From the NCBI GenBank assembly GCA_016284355.1, contig JAEEOQ010000113.1, forward strand, positions 1 through 57,152: a stretch of DNA of 57,152 nt, given 5' to 3'. The notes below the pieces were generated by a model that had not been told where the DNA came from, made no database searches, and saw nothing but the letters and a program-made list of their open reading frames with translations. The position numbers and the translations under genes are program-made. This stretch comes from Lachnospiraceae bacterium. GTDB lineage: Bacteria; Bacillota; Clostridia; Lachnospirales; Lachnospiraceae. Below are positions 44,096-52,897 of this stretch, piece by piece. Within the stretch, counting starts at the first letter, position 1, and each line of letters opens with the position of its first letter.

Positions 44096-44132
44096 TGCGG
44101 ATCTTTCCGTAGGCCGTTCTGGTCGGTCCGCA
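44096..44132. other. Inverted repeat upstream of the Rpn-family gene
   Basis: TGCGGA (44096-44101) and TCCGCA (44127-44132) with a GC-rich interior, in an otherwise AT-rich gap of about 190 bases before the Rpn gene. Function unknown. Confidence 0.35.
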
Positions 44133-44261
44133 ATGCTAAACATCATGGCATTTCGCCAAATAATCACATTATTTTTGTCAGATGATGTTGATACCCCCAA
44201 GTTTAAGCCCGTATCTTAATATTTGGCTGTTATCAACGCTATCTAAAAAAGAAAGGAACTT

Positions 44262-45128
44262 ATGACAGAGAAAGATATTTCAGAGAAAAAGCTGGAAGAT
44301 TACGAAGATGTATTTGCCGATATAGTTAATGTGCTATTTCTTGGCGGAAAAGAGATCGTTCTTCCTGACAACCTTGTCGACGTAAGAATCGACAGCGACT
44401 ACAGAGATGCGCAAGACGCCCTGCGCGAACAAAGACGTGACGTTATCAAAAAGTGGGTCAAAGGCAACATAAACCTTGCTATGATCGGGATTGAAAATCA
44501 GTCCAAACCCGAAAAATACATGACTGCAAGGATCATTGGATATGATGGGGCTTCTTACAAAAGTCAGGCTATTGACTACTCTGAAGCCGAAAAAGATCAT
44601 AAAAAACCTGTAGCTCCTGTACTCACATTTGTGTTATACTATGGGCAGGAGCATTGGAACTATCCCACAAATCTTAAAGACGAACTTGTAGTTCCTGATA
44701 TTTTTGATGAGTTCGTAAACGATTACAAAATCAAAGTTTTTGAGATCTCTTGGCTCTCCCCTGAGCAGGTCTCAATGTTTAAAAGTGATTTTAGGATTGT
44801 GACCAACTTCTTTGTAAAGAAGCGCCTTAATCCTAATTACATTCCCGATGACCCAACAGAGATCAAACACGTCGATGCAGTATTAAAGCTCATTTCAGTT
44901 ATGAGTGGTGACAGAAGATATATCGAAATTCCTAAGAAAGAGAAGGTGAAAAATATGTGCGAAGTAGCAGACAGACTCGAGAACAGAGGTATTGAGAAAG
45001 CAACATATAAATATATTTCTGAGGGTTTTCTTCCTGCTGAAGAAGGCGCTAAGGAACTTGGCATTTCCCTTGAACAGCTCTACGAAAACATGGAAAAAGC
45101 CGGATATAAAGTAAAAAAACAAGTATAA
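44262..45128 (+). CDS. Rpn-family recombination-promoting nuclease-like protein
   Basis: A 288-residue protein with the features of the Rpn/transposase_31-like group (PD-(D/E)XK fold): EDVFADIVNVLFLGGK near the N-terminus, DVRIDSDYRDAQ with the catalytic-type Asp, then LAMIGIENQSKPEKYMTARI with the E-x-Q-x-K core (about residues 78-90), and a central FEISWLSPEQVSMFKSDF segment. The family promotes RecA-independent DNA recombination and is frequently multi-copy. Helical C-terminus from about 225. RBS AAAGGAAC. Alone between the accessory island and the esterase gene. Confidence 0.88.
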   Translation: MTEKDISEKKLEDYEDVFADIVNVLFLGGKEIVLPDNLVDVRIDSDYRDAQDALREQRRDVIKKWVKGNINLAMIGIENQSKPEKYMTARIIGYDGASYKSQAIDYSEAEKDHKKPVAPVLTFVLYYGQEHWNYPTNLKDELVVPDIFDEFVNDYKIKVFEISWLSPEQVSMFKSDFRIVTNFFVKKRLNPNYIPDDPTEIKHVDAVLKLISVMSGDRRYIEIPKKEKVKNMCEVADRLENRGIEKATYKYISEGFLPAEEGAKELGISLEQLYENMEKAGYKVKKQV

Positions 45129-45134
45129 ATACCA

Positions 45135-45171
45135 AAATCCCCTAAGGCTTAATAGTGGCCTTAAGGGATTT
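45135..45171. terminator. Terminator between Rpn and esterase genes
   Basis: AAATCCC/GGGATTT plus AAGGC/GCCTT stem with one mismatch and T5 on the plus strand; convergent genes end on both sides. Confidence 0.8.
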
Positions 45172-45175
45172 TTTG

Positions 45176-46228
45176 TTATTTCACCTGCTCTGTAAGCCAT
45201 GACATGATGCCGTATTCGTTGTGGTAGGTGAGGATCCAGGAAGCGTGGTTTGCGCCAAACTTTGCCTGAAGCGGCATGTCAGGGTCGGTGGCGATGCCGT
45301 AGGCTTCAAGTTCCTCAGGGGAGTAAAGCGTAAGGTGGGCATCGTTATTGCCGGCGTCGCGCAGTGCCATGATCCCGTCTACAATGTATTTGTGTCTGTA
45401 GATGGTGTGGTCTACGTATGCTGTTGAGATCCAGAGTTTTGTATGCACAAGACCTTTTAAGATGCGGAAGGTCTCAGGTGTCATGGTCGGGCATATCGGA
45501 GCACCTGCCGCAAAAAGGTCTGCGCCAACAGAAAGGGCTCTTAAAGCTCCGGCGCCTCCCATTGAAAGGCCGGTTACATACACTCTGCTTGCATCCACCT
45601 TGCCTTCTTTTATCATTTTTCTTATCTCATCGCAAACCGCACCAAGAACAGGGCGTGTCCAGCCCGCAAGATCAGGCATATCGCTGTTTGCAAACGTCTT
45701 CTTTGTCATATTTGGCATTGGTGCCCCCGGCTTTAACATGCCGACAGGTGCCTGCGGCGCCATAACATACATATCAGGATACATCTTGGCAAGATGGATG
45801 GCTCCGATGGTTCCGTACATCTGCCTGTGATTATCTGTTCCGCATTCTCCGCCGCCATGAAGGAAAAGTATTAGGGGTCTTGCCTGTTTTGACTCAGGAC
45901 TGTAGAGTCTGTAACAGATCTTTCCTGCCTTTTTTGCCTCAAATGCATCTTCGCCTTCTACTACCATCTCAACATCTTTGTCTGTAAGTTCTGTGTTTCC
46001 TATAGCAATGGTATATTCGCAAAGAGGCGGAAAATATTCAGGGATTATCTCAGTCTTTCCCTTTGCCACCTTTACCTTTGCTACCGCTCTTTCCACAGGT
46101 TCCGGCACAGGAAATCCTGCCATAGCCACGATCTTTGGCTTTTTCTTGCTGTTTACTTCCTCATCGAGCACGATCTTGTCGCAGATCACGCCCTGATCCC
46201 CCACGTGTGCATACATTGTTGCTTTCAT
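45176..46228 (-). CDS. Alpha/beta-hydrolase esterase
   Basis: A 350-residue predicted esterase without signal peptide. After an N-terminal beta-rich domain (about 1-105) the hydrolase core starts at ILFLHGGGECGTD (oxyanion-hole region), with the nucleophile elbow VYVTGLSMGGAGAL (Ser about 221) and a late His in GANHASWILTYHN. Similar enzymes include poly(3-hydroxybutyrate) depolymerase-like and feruloyl/acetyl esterases; the fused N-terminal domain is frequent in rumen-type Lachnospiraceae esterases (from memory). RBS GGAGGA. Single gene. Confidence 0.85.
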   Translation of the reverse strand: MKATMYAHVGDQGVICDKIVLDEEVNSKKKPKIVAMAGFPVPEPVERAVAKVKVAKGKTEIIPEYFPPLCEYTIAIGNTELTDKDVEMVVEGEDAFEAKKAGKICYRLYSPESKQARPLILFLHGGGECGTDNHRQMYGTIGAIHLAKMYPDMYVMAPQAPVGMLKPGAPMPNMTKKTFANSDMPDLAGWTRPVLGAVCDEIRKMIKEGKVDASRVYVTGLSMGGAGALRALSVGADLFAAGAPICPTMTPETFRILKGLVHTKLWISTAYVDHTIYRHKYIVDGIMALRDAGNNDAHLTLYSPEELEAYGIATDPDMPLQAKFGANHASWILTYHNEYGIMSWLTEQVK

Positions 46229-46389
46229 CTTTTTATGATCCTCCGTTTTTTAAATTATCGTTACCTTGTATTTTATCACACTCTTTTCACAGTTAAAATA
46301 CATTCTCTTCACAAAGTCTATTTATAATGTGCTCATAACAATCAAACAACCCCAAACACAATCCCCCCACAGAAAGGAGATCAATCAAT

Positions 46390-47940
46390 ATGAAGATAAA
46401 AAACAAAAAATTACTTGCAGCGCTTTTGATCCTCTCACTTACAGGAACAGCCTTAAGCGCATGCGGAAGCAAACAATCAGATAACAATGAGACGACCACA
46501 CAGGTTGTTTCAGAAGAAAACACAAATACCGAAGAAACCGCAAATGACGAGGCAACTAACGAGCATGCAGAAGAAGGAAGACAAGGCGAAAAGCCTGACG
46601 GAAACCCACCTGAAGGCGCTCCCGGCGAAAGACCTGAAGGCAATCCTCCGGATGGTAACCCGCCGGATGGTAAACCAGGTGAAGGCGGTAATGGAGGTCC
46701 AGGCGGAGCACCAGGAAGCAGTTCTTCAGACATTGATTACGTAGGCGCTACAACCATCACCTCATCAGAAAGCAGATCAGGTGAAACCTACACTTCCGAG
46801 ACTTCAGATGAGAGCGCACTTTTGATATCAACATCAGATAATGTAACCATTTCTAATATGACAGCAACCAAAACCGGCAGCTCTGACGGCGGCGACAATT
46901 GCAACTTTTACGGGCTTAATGCAGCTGTCCTTGTTAAAGCCGGAACCACCGCAACCATAGAGGGCGGCACCATTACTTCTGATGCCGACGGTGCCAACGG
47001 AGTATTCTGTTACGGCGGAAACGGAGGTCAGAACGGAGCAGAAGGCGACGGCACAACCCTCATTATCAAAGATACAACTATTACTACAACAGGCAGCGGC
47101 TCAGGCGGAATAATGACAACAGGTGGCGGTAAGACCTACGCCACCGACCTTACCGTAACCACAAGCGGTCAGTCTTCTGCCCCAATAAGAACAGACAGAG
47201 GCGGCGGATATGTGTCGGTAAACGGCGGAACTTACACCTCAAACGGACTTGGTTCCCCTGCTATCTACTCAACAGCCGAAATCGAAGTAACTGATGCCAC
47301 CCTTAACTCAAATCTATCAGAGGGCGTGGTAATAGAGGGCAAAAACTCCGTAACCCTTACAAACTGCAACATTACAGCTAACAACACAAAAAGAAACGGC
47401 AACGCCACCTTCCTTGACTCCATCATGATCTACCAATCAATGTCTGGGGATGCGGACAGCGGCACTTCATCATTTACCATGAAGGGCGGCTCCCTTACAA
47501 GCAAAAACGGTCACATGTTCCATGTTACAAACACCAATGCCGTAATAAGTCTTACAGGAGTTAACCTTGTAAATGAGGACAGTGAAGACATACTTCTTTC
47601 CGTTTGCGACGATGGATGGAGCGGTGCAAGCAACATTGCAACACTTAACCTTAATGATCAGAAAACTGAGGGAACAATCCTTGTAGGAGACAACTCTACT
47701 CTTACTTTAAACCTTGTTAATTCAAATTTTACAGGATGCATTTCCGGAAATATCGTAAATGCAGCAGGCGATACAGTTTCAACTTCAGTCGGAACTGTTT
47801 CCGTTAATATAGATAATGGCAGCACATGGGCACTTACAGCCGATACCTACGTAACAGAGTTTACCGGTGATGCAGCAAACATCATCTCAAACGGATATAC
47901 TCTCTACGTAAACGGCGTAGCCCTTACGGGAACCAATTAA
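46390..47940 (+). CDS. Cell-surface lipoprotein with Pro/Gly-rich linker and beta-helix
   Basis: A 516-residue lipoprotein. Signal peptide NKKLLAALLILSLTGTALSACGS with lipobox ALSAC; Glu/Asn/Thr-rich spacer (about 27-65); a Pro-Gly-Glu-rich linker (about 66-115) built of repeated P-D-G-N-P-type units; then a long Thr/Ser/Gly-rich domain with regular short beta strands (VTISNMTATK, ATIEGGTITSD, TLIIKDTTIT, VTLTNCNIT), i.e. a right-handed parallel beta-helix. These proteins sit on the outer face of the membrane and probably bind glycans; no catalytic residues are evident. RBS AAAGGAG. Single gene. Confidence 0.85.
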   Translation: MKIKNKKLLAALLILSLTGTALSACGSKQSDNNETTTQVVSEENTNTEETANDEATNEHAEEGRQGEKPDGNPPEGAPGERPEGNPPDGNPPDGKPGEGGNGGPGGAPGSSSSDIDYVGATTITSSESRSGETYTSETSDESALLISTSDNVTISNMTATKTGSSDGGDNCNFYGLNAAVLVKAGTTATIEGGTITSDADGANGVFCYGGNGGQNGAEGDGTTLIIKDTTITTTGSGSGGIMTTGGGKTYATDLTVTTSGQSSAPIRTDRGGGYVSVNGGTYTSNGLGSPAIYSTAEIEVTDATLNSNLSEGVVIEGKNSVTLTNCNITANNTKRNGNATFLDSIMIYQSMSGDADSGTSSFTMKGGSLTSKNGHMFHVTNTNAVISLTGVNLVNEDSEDILLSVCDDGWSGASNIATLNLNDQKTEGTILVGDNSTLTLNLVNSNFTGCISGNIVNAAGDTVSTSVGTVSVNIDNGSTWALTADTYVTEFTGDAANIISNGYTLYVNGVALTGTN

Positions 47941-47976
47941 TATAGATTAAAAGTTTAATCTTAACAGCATAAATAA

Positions 47977-48009
47977 AGCCCCTTTGAAGCACTTCACTTC
48001 AAAGGGGCT
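47977..48009. terminator. Terminator between the beta-helix lipoprotein and chemoreceptor genes
   Basis: AGCCCCTTTGAAG/CTTCAAAGGGGCT perfect 13-base-pair stem with a seven-base loop; T-rich on the minus strand after it (TTTATTT). A smaller AGATTAAA/TTTAATCT hairpin lies just before it. Confidence 0.85.
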
Positions 48010-48023
48010 GTCTCCTTTATTTA

Positions 48024-50138
48024 TCAGATCTTAAAGAACTGCATATCTTCGTTGAGTTTTTCAGCGATAAACTGTAACTCTTTTGCCGACTGAGCAAGAG
48101 TATTAACAGTGGCATTAAGCTCCTGCATAGAAGCGCCTGTCTCTTCACAGCTTGCAGCATTTTCCTCGGAAATTGCCGAAAGAGCCGAAAGGGTATCCAC
48201 AACCGAATTCTTGGCTGTTCCGCAATCGTCTGTTTCTTTTTCAATAACAGCGATATCTTCAACTGTCTTTTCGATATCTCTTATCATACTGTCGATAGAA
48301 TCAAGCGTCTCTGTAAGTGCGTTCTGAGTGCTTATATTGCTTTCTTTAACTTCTCGAACAGCGCCAACTGCCGCGTCAGACTGTTTAAGAAGGGTATCCA
48401 TCTCAGCTCTGATCTCATTTGCCATACTGGCAGAATCTTCGGCAAGATGTCCGATCTCTTCGGCAACGACTGCAAATCCTCGTCCTGCTTCGCCGGCTCT
48501 TGCAGCCTCAATACTTGCATTAAGTGAAAGCAGATTAGTCTGGGAAGCAATAGCTGTAATGCCCTCAACTTTTTCGTGAATCCTGTTAACAGCCTCTTTA
48601 GTGGCATCGATGGTAGCTGTAATGTCATCGATCTTGGATGAAGTAACTTCGCTGGCTTTTGCAAGGTTATTGATAGAATCTGAAGAAGCCTTGGAAGCCT
48701 CTGACATCTCTCCTGCCGCTGTGCTTATGTTGGCAACTGTTGTTGTAATAGCGCCAACTGCATCTCCAACTACGCCTGCACTGGTGGAAGCGCCTGAAAC
48801 TTCGTCAGCCTGCTGGGTTGCACCCTGTGCTATCTCCTGAACCGCTATAGAAACATCATCTGCGGTATGTGAGATCTGCTCTGATGTACCTGCAAGTTCC
48901 TTTGCAGAGTCAGCAACTCTCGAGGCCAGATTTTTAATGGATGTGACGGTAGTGCTAAGTGTATCTACAACCGAGTTTGTGGAATCGATCATAATACCAA
49001 ACTCATCTGTTCGTTCCTTATTTTCTCTAACCTTTGCAAACTCACCGTTTGAAAGTTTCTCAAGTGCAGCCGCAATAACGGAAACTGCCTTTGAAATGCT
49101 GTTTGCCTGCAGGAAAATAACTGCTCCGCAAAGCAGGATGATCACTATACACATAACAGCTGAAATAATGATAAGCGAGTTTACCTGAGCAAAAAGCTCG
49201 CCATTTTCTATAGTAAGTCCCATTTTCCAGGTCATATCGGGTACTGACTCCCAGTAAAGAAGTCTCTTGGCACCATCATAGGAAAAATCTCCGGTGCCTG
49301 TATCTTTCGTCTGTATCTCAGACATGTATTTTCCAAGTTCTGTAGAAGATGAGATATTAAGGCCGTCTGCCGCTGCATTTTCAAAGGCAGGATGATATAC
49401 ATAATTTCCTGCACCGTCAATAAGCCAAACCGTTCCGGTGTTTCCTACACGTATAGATGCAAGTTTTTCGTTTACGGAAGTAAGCATTACATCGACAGTT
49501 ACGCAGCCAAGATACTCGCCCGCTGCATTTTTAATAGGCGCAGAACATGTTGCCATAACAAGCCCCGAGGTTTCATCATAATAAGGATCTGTTATGGATG
49601 CTGCAGGAAGAGCCTTTGCATTTGTATAATACTCCTGGGTAAAATAGTCATATTCTGCATTTGAATAATCCCAGCACTCTATAAGTTCGCCCTTATCCCA
49701 GGCGCCGTTTGCATCAACATTTTTATACCAGTAAGGTCCATAATACTCACTGTTTTTATCAAAAACATAGGGTTCAAACCAAAGCCCCGAACCAAGGACC
49801 ATGTGATTGTTCTTAACTATGGTAGAAAGTGCCTGCTTGTACTCATCGACAGAAGCAGAGCCACAGGTACTTGCCACAAAATAAGAAAGTGTATCAGCCT
49901 CAGCCTTTATCTCATCAAGTTCACCTGCGATCTCATTGGTATATTGCCCAAGAATCGCGCCCATCTCAGAGTTGACCCTTCCGGTGATTATACTTCTGCT
50001 TATGGATGTGGTAATAATGGTAAGGATCACCAAAAGTACAACGATGATAGGCAGAATGGAAAGAATGAACTTTGTTTTGATGTTCATACCTTTGGTCTTT
50101 AAAGCGGTGGTTTCTCTGTTAGTACCGTTTTTACTCAT
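48024..50138 (-). CDS. Membrane methyl-accepting chemotaxis protein with Cache sensor
   Basis: A 704-residue chemoreceptor. First membrane segment about residues 22-45 ([20 protein letters not shown]), extracytoplasmic dCache-type sensor (about 46-320, with [18 protein letters not shown] and [19 protein letters not shown]), second membrane segment near 328-350, HAMP region to about 400, then the cytoplasmic signalling domain whose hairpin tip contains [20 protein letters not shown] and [13 protein letters not shown]. The ligand is not readable, though Cache domains of this type often bind amino acids or small acids. I chose the ATG at 50136-50138 because GGAGGA lies nine bases upstream; the extra upstream codons are not conserved. 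No che genes are in the window. Confidence 0.93.
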   Translation of the reverse strand: MSKNGTNRETTALKTKGMNIKTKFILSILPIIVVLLVILTIITTSISRSIITGRVNSEMGAILGQYTNEIAGELDEIKAEADTLSYFVASTCGSASVDEYKQALSTIVKNNHMVLGSGLWFEPYVFDKNSEYYGPYWYKNVDANGAWDKGELIECWDYSNAEYDYFTQEYYTNAKALPAASITDPYYDETSGLVMATCSAPIKNAAGEYLGCVTVDVMLTSVNEKLASIRVGNTGTVWLIDGAGNYVYHPAFENAAADGLNISSSTELGKYMSEIQTKDTGTGDFSYDGAKRLLYWESVPDMTWKMGLTIENGELFAQVNSLIIISAVMCIVIILLCGAVIFLQANSISKAVSVIAAALEKLSNGEFAKVRENKERTDEFGIMIDSTNSVVDTLSTTVTSIKNLASRVADSAKELAGTSEQISHTADDVSIAVQEIAQGATQQADEVSGASTSAGVVGDAVGAITTTVANISTAAGEMSEASKASSDSINNLAKASEVTSSKIDDITATIDATKEAVNRIHEKVEGITAIASQTNLLSLNASIEAARAGEAGRGFAVVAEEIGHLAEDSASMANEIRAEMDTLLKQSDAAVGAVREVKESNISTQNALTETLDSIDSMIRDIEKTVEDIAVIEKETDDCGTAKNSVVDTLSALSAISEENAASCEETGASMQELNATVNTLAQSAKELQFIAEKLNEDMQFFKI

Positions 50139-50358
50139 ATTTATGGTCCTCCGATAAATTTTTGCAAAATTTAAGGTTGCTATTTTGATTTTAACACATT
50201 TTCTGAATATTTTCAACGAAAAAGAAAGTTATTACATTATTCGTGTTATTGTAAAATATTTGCACAGAATTCAGCAAGTATTATCTCATTTATTCTATTT
50301 GCAAATCCTATTTAAAGTGGTAAAATAGGCAACATATTATAATAAGGGGGAAAAAATA

Positions 50359-50877
50359 ATGAACATCAGAAGTGCAACCAAAGAAGACGCTGCCCGTCTT
50401 CTTGAAATTTATGCTTACTATGTTACAGATACGGCAATAACTTTTGAGTATGAAGTACCGTCTCTTTCGGAGTTTGAGGGAAGGATTGAAAATACTCTTA
50501 AAAAATATCCTTATCTTGTTATCGAAGATAACGGAATTATATACGGATACGCTTATGCCGGAGTATTTAAAGGAAGAGCCGCATACGACAGGTCATGTGA
50601 GATGACAATATATCTTGATAAAGACGCAAAGAAAAATGGCTACGGCAAAAAGCTTTATACCGCTCTTGAAGAAGAGCTTAAAAAACGCGGCATGCTAAAC
50701 TTATATGCCTGCATCGGCAGCCCTATCGTTGAAGATGAATACCTTACAAGAAACAGCGAAGAGTTTCATGCACATCTTGGCTACACAAAGGTTGGAACTT
50801 TCCACAAATGCGGGTATAAGTTTGGAAGATGGTATGACATGATATGGATGGAAAAGCTCATCGGCGAGCACAACTGA
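50359..50877 (+). CDS. GNAT-family N-acetyltransferase
   Basis: A 172-residue GNAT enzyme related to phosphinothricin acetyltransferase. It starts with NIRSATKEDAARLLEIYAYYV, contains ITFEYEVPS, the acetyl-CoA-binding KKNGYGKKLYTALEEEL (motif A, about 91-107), and the C-terminal HLGYTKVGTFHKCGYKFGRWYD, which is characteristic of the PAT subgroup. The acceptor amine is not known. RBS GGGGG. Single gene with own terminator. Confidence 0.9.
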   Translation: MNIRSATKEDAARLLEIYAYYVTDTAITFEYEVPSLSEFEGRIENTLKKYPYLVIEDNGIIYGYAYAGVFKGRAAYDRSCEMTIYLDKDAKKNGYGKKLYTALEEELKKRGMLNLYACIGSPIVEDEYLTRNSEEFHAHLGYTKVGTFHKCGYKFGRWYDMIWMEKLIGEHN

Positions 50878-50895
50878 AAAGCACCAGAAATAAAA

Positions 50896-50930
50896 AACGT
50901 CAGAAGGATGCTTGCATCCTGTCTGACGTT
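50896..50930 (+). terminator. Terminator of the GNAT gene
   Basis: AACGTCAG/CTGACGTT and AGGATG/CATCCT stems with an internal loop, followed by CTTTTG. Confidence 0.8.
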
Positions 50931-50944
50931 CTTTTGTTTCTGAA

Positions 50945-50984
50945 AAACTGCATTTATGCAGTTGCGTCTTGCTTTATGCAAGAC
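50945..50984. other. Two adjacent hairpins between GNAT and GH3 genes
   Basis: AACTGCA/TGCAGTT (50945-50962) and CGTCTTGC/GCAAGACG (50964-50984) follow the GNAT terminator; a third AGCAAAA/TTTTGC stem lies further on toward the GH3 stop. No gene fits here. They may serve the convergent GH3 gene as terminator or be repeat remnants. Confidence 0.45.
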
Positions 50985-51066
50985 GATGCTTTTCGTGGGG
51001 TTCATGAGCAAAAAGCGAAGCGTTTTGCGAATGGGCCCCATGCTTTGGTCCCATGCTTTCTACACA

Positions 51067-52782
51067 CTATTTGCTCGCATTAAAAAGTCCAACAAATGCA
51101 TCTACAGGTGATTTGCCCTTAAATTCGCTCTTTCCTGCGATCTTTTCTGCAAGAACCTCAACTACCGGTTCTTCCGATGTATATGCGTTGATATAAGTCG
51201 GAATACGCGGAGCATCAATAAGGTGATACGGGTTATCGATAGAAACCATCATAGTAGGGATATCATGTATCATATTTGGCACCGTAGCCCTGATGCCCGG
51301 CCATGTTATTCTTGCAGCGCTGTCAGAACCGTTTGTCTCCACATTGCAGAAGTAAAGAAGCACATCATATTTCTCTTTGAACTCCGAAATTCGTCCGCTC
51401 TGGATCTGCCTGTGGATCTCTTTATCTTCGCCGTCATACTCTGTTATATTAAATCCAAGCTCAGTCATCTTCTCTTTAAAAAGCTTTGCAAAACCGCTCT
51501 TTGGAGTATGATAACCCGGTTTATCGCCTATTGTTACCATAAAGATGTTCTTCTGCTTTGCAGGGTCAAGAGGAAGAAGGCTCTGGGTATCTTTCACAAG
51601 AGTAATACCCTTGTCTGCTATCTCTCTTGCCATCTCAAAACGTTTCTTGTCTTTAAATACCTCAAGTGCGCTCTCAGGTGGCACAAGGGTACCGTTTTTC
51701 TTCTTTATGTGCAGCTTTGCCTTTGCCTTAAGAGCAAGGATCCTTGTAACAGCCTCGTCAAGTCTTTCAGGAGTGATGATGCCATCTTCATAACCCTTAC
51801 ACATGAACTCAAAATCTTCTGCCATATCTCTGCAGAAAAGGAAGATATCTGCACCGTTTGCTATGCAAAGAGGAACAGCCTTGCTCCTTGGAAGCACCTC
51901 CGTAAAGCCGCCCATTGTAGTTGCATCTGTAATAAGAAGTCCGTTAAAGCCAAGCTTTCCGCGAAGTAATTTTTCGTGGATTTCTTTATTTAATGAGCCC
52001 GGAAGCATGTCTTCATCTTTAATATCAGGGTTATAAAGTCTTGCGTAAGAAGGAAGAAGGATGTGGGCTGTCATGATACTTTCAACGCCTTCATCGATCA
52101 TAGCCTTGTAAACTTTTCCGTATGTGTTGTCCCACTCTTCTACGGAAAGGCTGTTTATAGACGCAAGGAAATGCTGGTCTCTTCCGTCTACGCCGTCTCC
52201 CGGCCAGTGCTTTGCACAGGTAAGAAGACCGCCGTCACGCATACCTCTTGCAATGGCTGTGGTAAATTCCTTAACCTTCTCAGGGTCAGAGCCAAAAGAT
52301 CTGACATTTGTAATAGGGTTAAGAGGATTGATATCAATATCGCAAACAGGTCCAAAGTTCCAGTTTGCTCCTACTGCAGCGCACTCACTTGCGCAGATAA
52401 AACCTGTTTTGTAAGCAAGTTCAGGATCTCCCGTAGCCCCGATCTCCATCTGATGGCCGCAAGGCGTACCGTCTGTGATCATGTTTGAAGCACCTCTGTC
52501 AAGGTCACCTGCAATAAAAAGAGGAATATCATAAGAGTCCTGAAGGCCCTGTATTTTCTCTCTAATCTTGTCTGATGTATTACCGCGGAGCAAAAATCCG
52601 CATGGCTTGATGCCTGCTGCTCCAAGTCTTTCAACTGCCTCACCGGCATTTTCTGTAGTAAGGCTGTTGAGTAAAAAAAGCTGGCCAAGCTTGTCTTTAA
52701 CAGACATGCCGGCTAAGGTCTCATTAACCCAGGCGATGTCTTCGTCATTTAAATAAAACGGTTTTGCTTTAAGATCGATCAT
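51067..52782 (-). CDS. Glycoside hydrolase family 3 enzyme
   Basis: A 571-residue cytoplasmic GH3 enzyme. The TIM-barrel part carries GDLDRGASNMI, ANWNFGPVCDIDINPLNP, TCAKHWPGDGVDGRDQHF (the NagZ-type KH(F/W)PGDG...D.H loop, about residue 189-205) and the nucleophile region LLITDATTMGGF (Asp about 284). The extra His/Asp loop places it near beta-N-acetylhexosaminidases (acid/base His), while the C-terminal domain from about 390 is alpha/beta as in other GH3. So it may act on beta-GlcNAc-containing substrates such as cell-wall or chitin fragments (inference). RBS AAAGGG. Confidence 0.9.
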   Translation of the reverse strand: MIDLKAKPFYLNDEDIAWVNETLAGMSVKDKLGQLFLLNSLTTENAGEAVERLGAAGIKPCGFLLRGNTSDKIREKIQGLQDSYDIPLFIAGDLDRGASNMITDGTPCGHQMEIGATGDPELAYKTGFICASECAAVGANWNFGPVCDIDINPLNPITNVRSFGSDPEKVKEFTTAIARGMRDGGLLTCAKHWPGDGVDGRDQHFLASINSLSVEEWDNTYGKVYKAMIDEGVESIMTAHILLPSYARLYNPDIKDEDMLPGSLNKEIHEKLLRGKLGFNGLLITDATTMGGFTEVLPRSKAVPLCIANGADIFLFCRDMAEDFEFMCKGYEDGIITPERLDEAVTRILALKAKAKLHIKKKNGTLVPPESALEVFKDKKRFEMAREIADKGITLVKDTQSLLPLDPAKQKNIFMVTIGDKPGYHTPKSGFAKLFKEKMTELGFNITEYDGEDKEIHRQIQSGRISEFKEKYDVLLYFCNVETNGSDSAARITWPGIRATVPNMIHDIPTMMVSIDNPYHLIDAPRIPTYINAYTSEEPVVEVLAEKIAGKSEFKGKSPVDAFVGLFNASK

Positions 52783-52854
52783 ATACTTTTATCCCTTTCT
52801 AAAAAATACTATATAAAGAGTATAGCACACGTGTCCCACTTTGACAATAAAAAT

Positions 52855-52891
52855 GCCCCCGGGACGCAAGAACTTGCCTGCACCCGAGGGC
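52855..52891 (-). terminator. Terminator of the hydrogenase-like receptor gene
   Basis: GCCC..CGGG/CCCG..GGGC stem with a C-A mismatch and an inner GCAAG/CTTGC helix, followed on the minus strand by ATTTTTATTG. Confidence 0.75.
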
Positions 52892-52897
52892 CGATCG

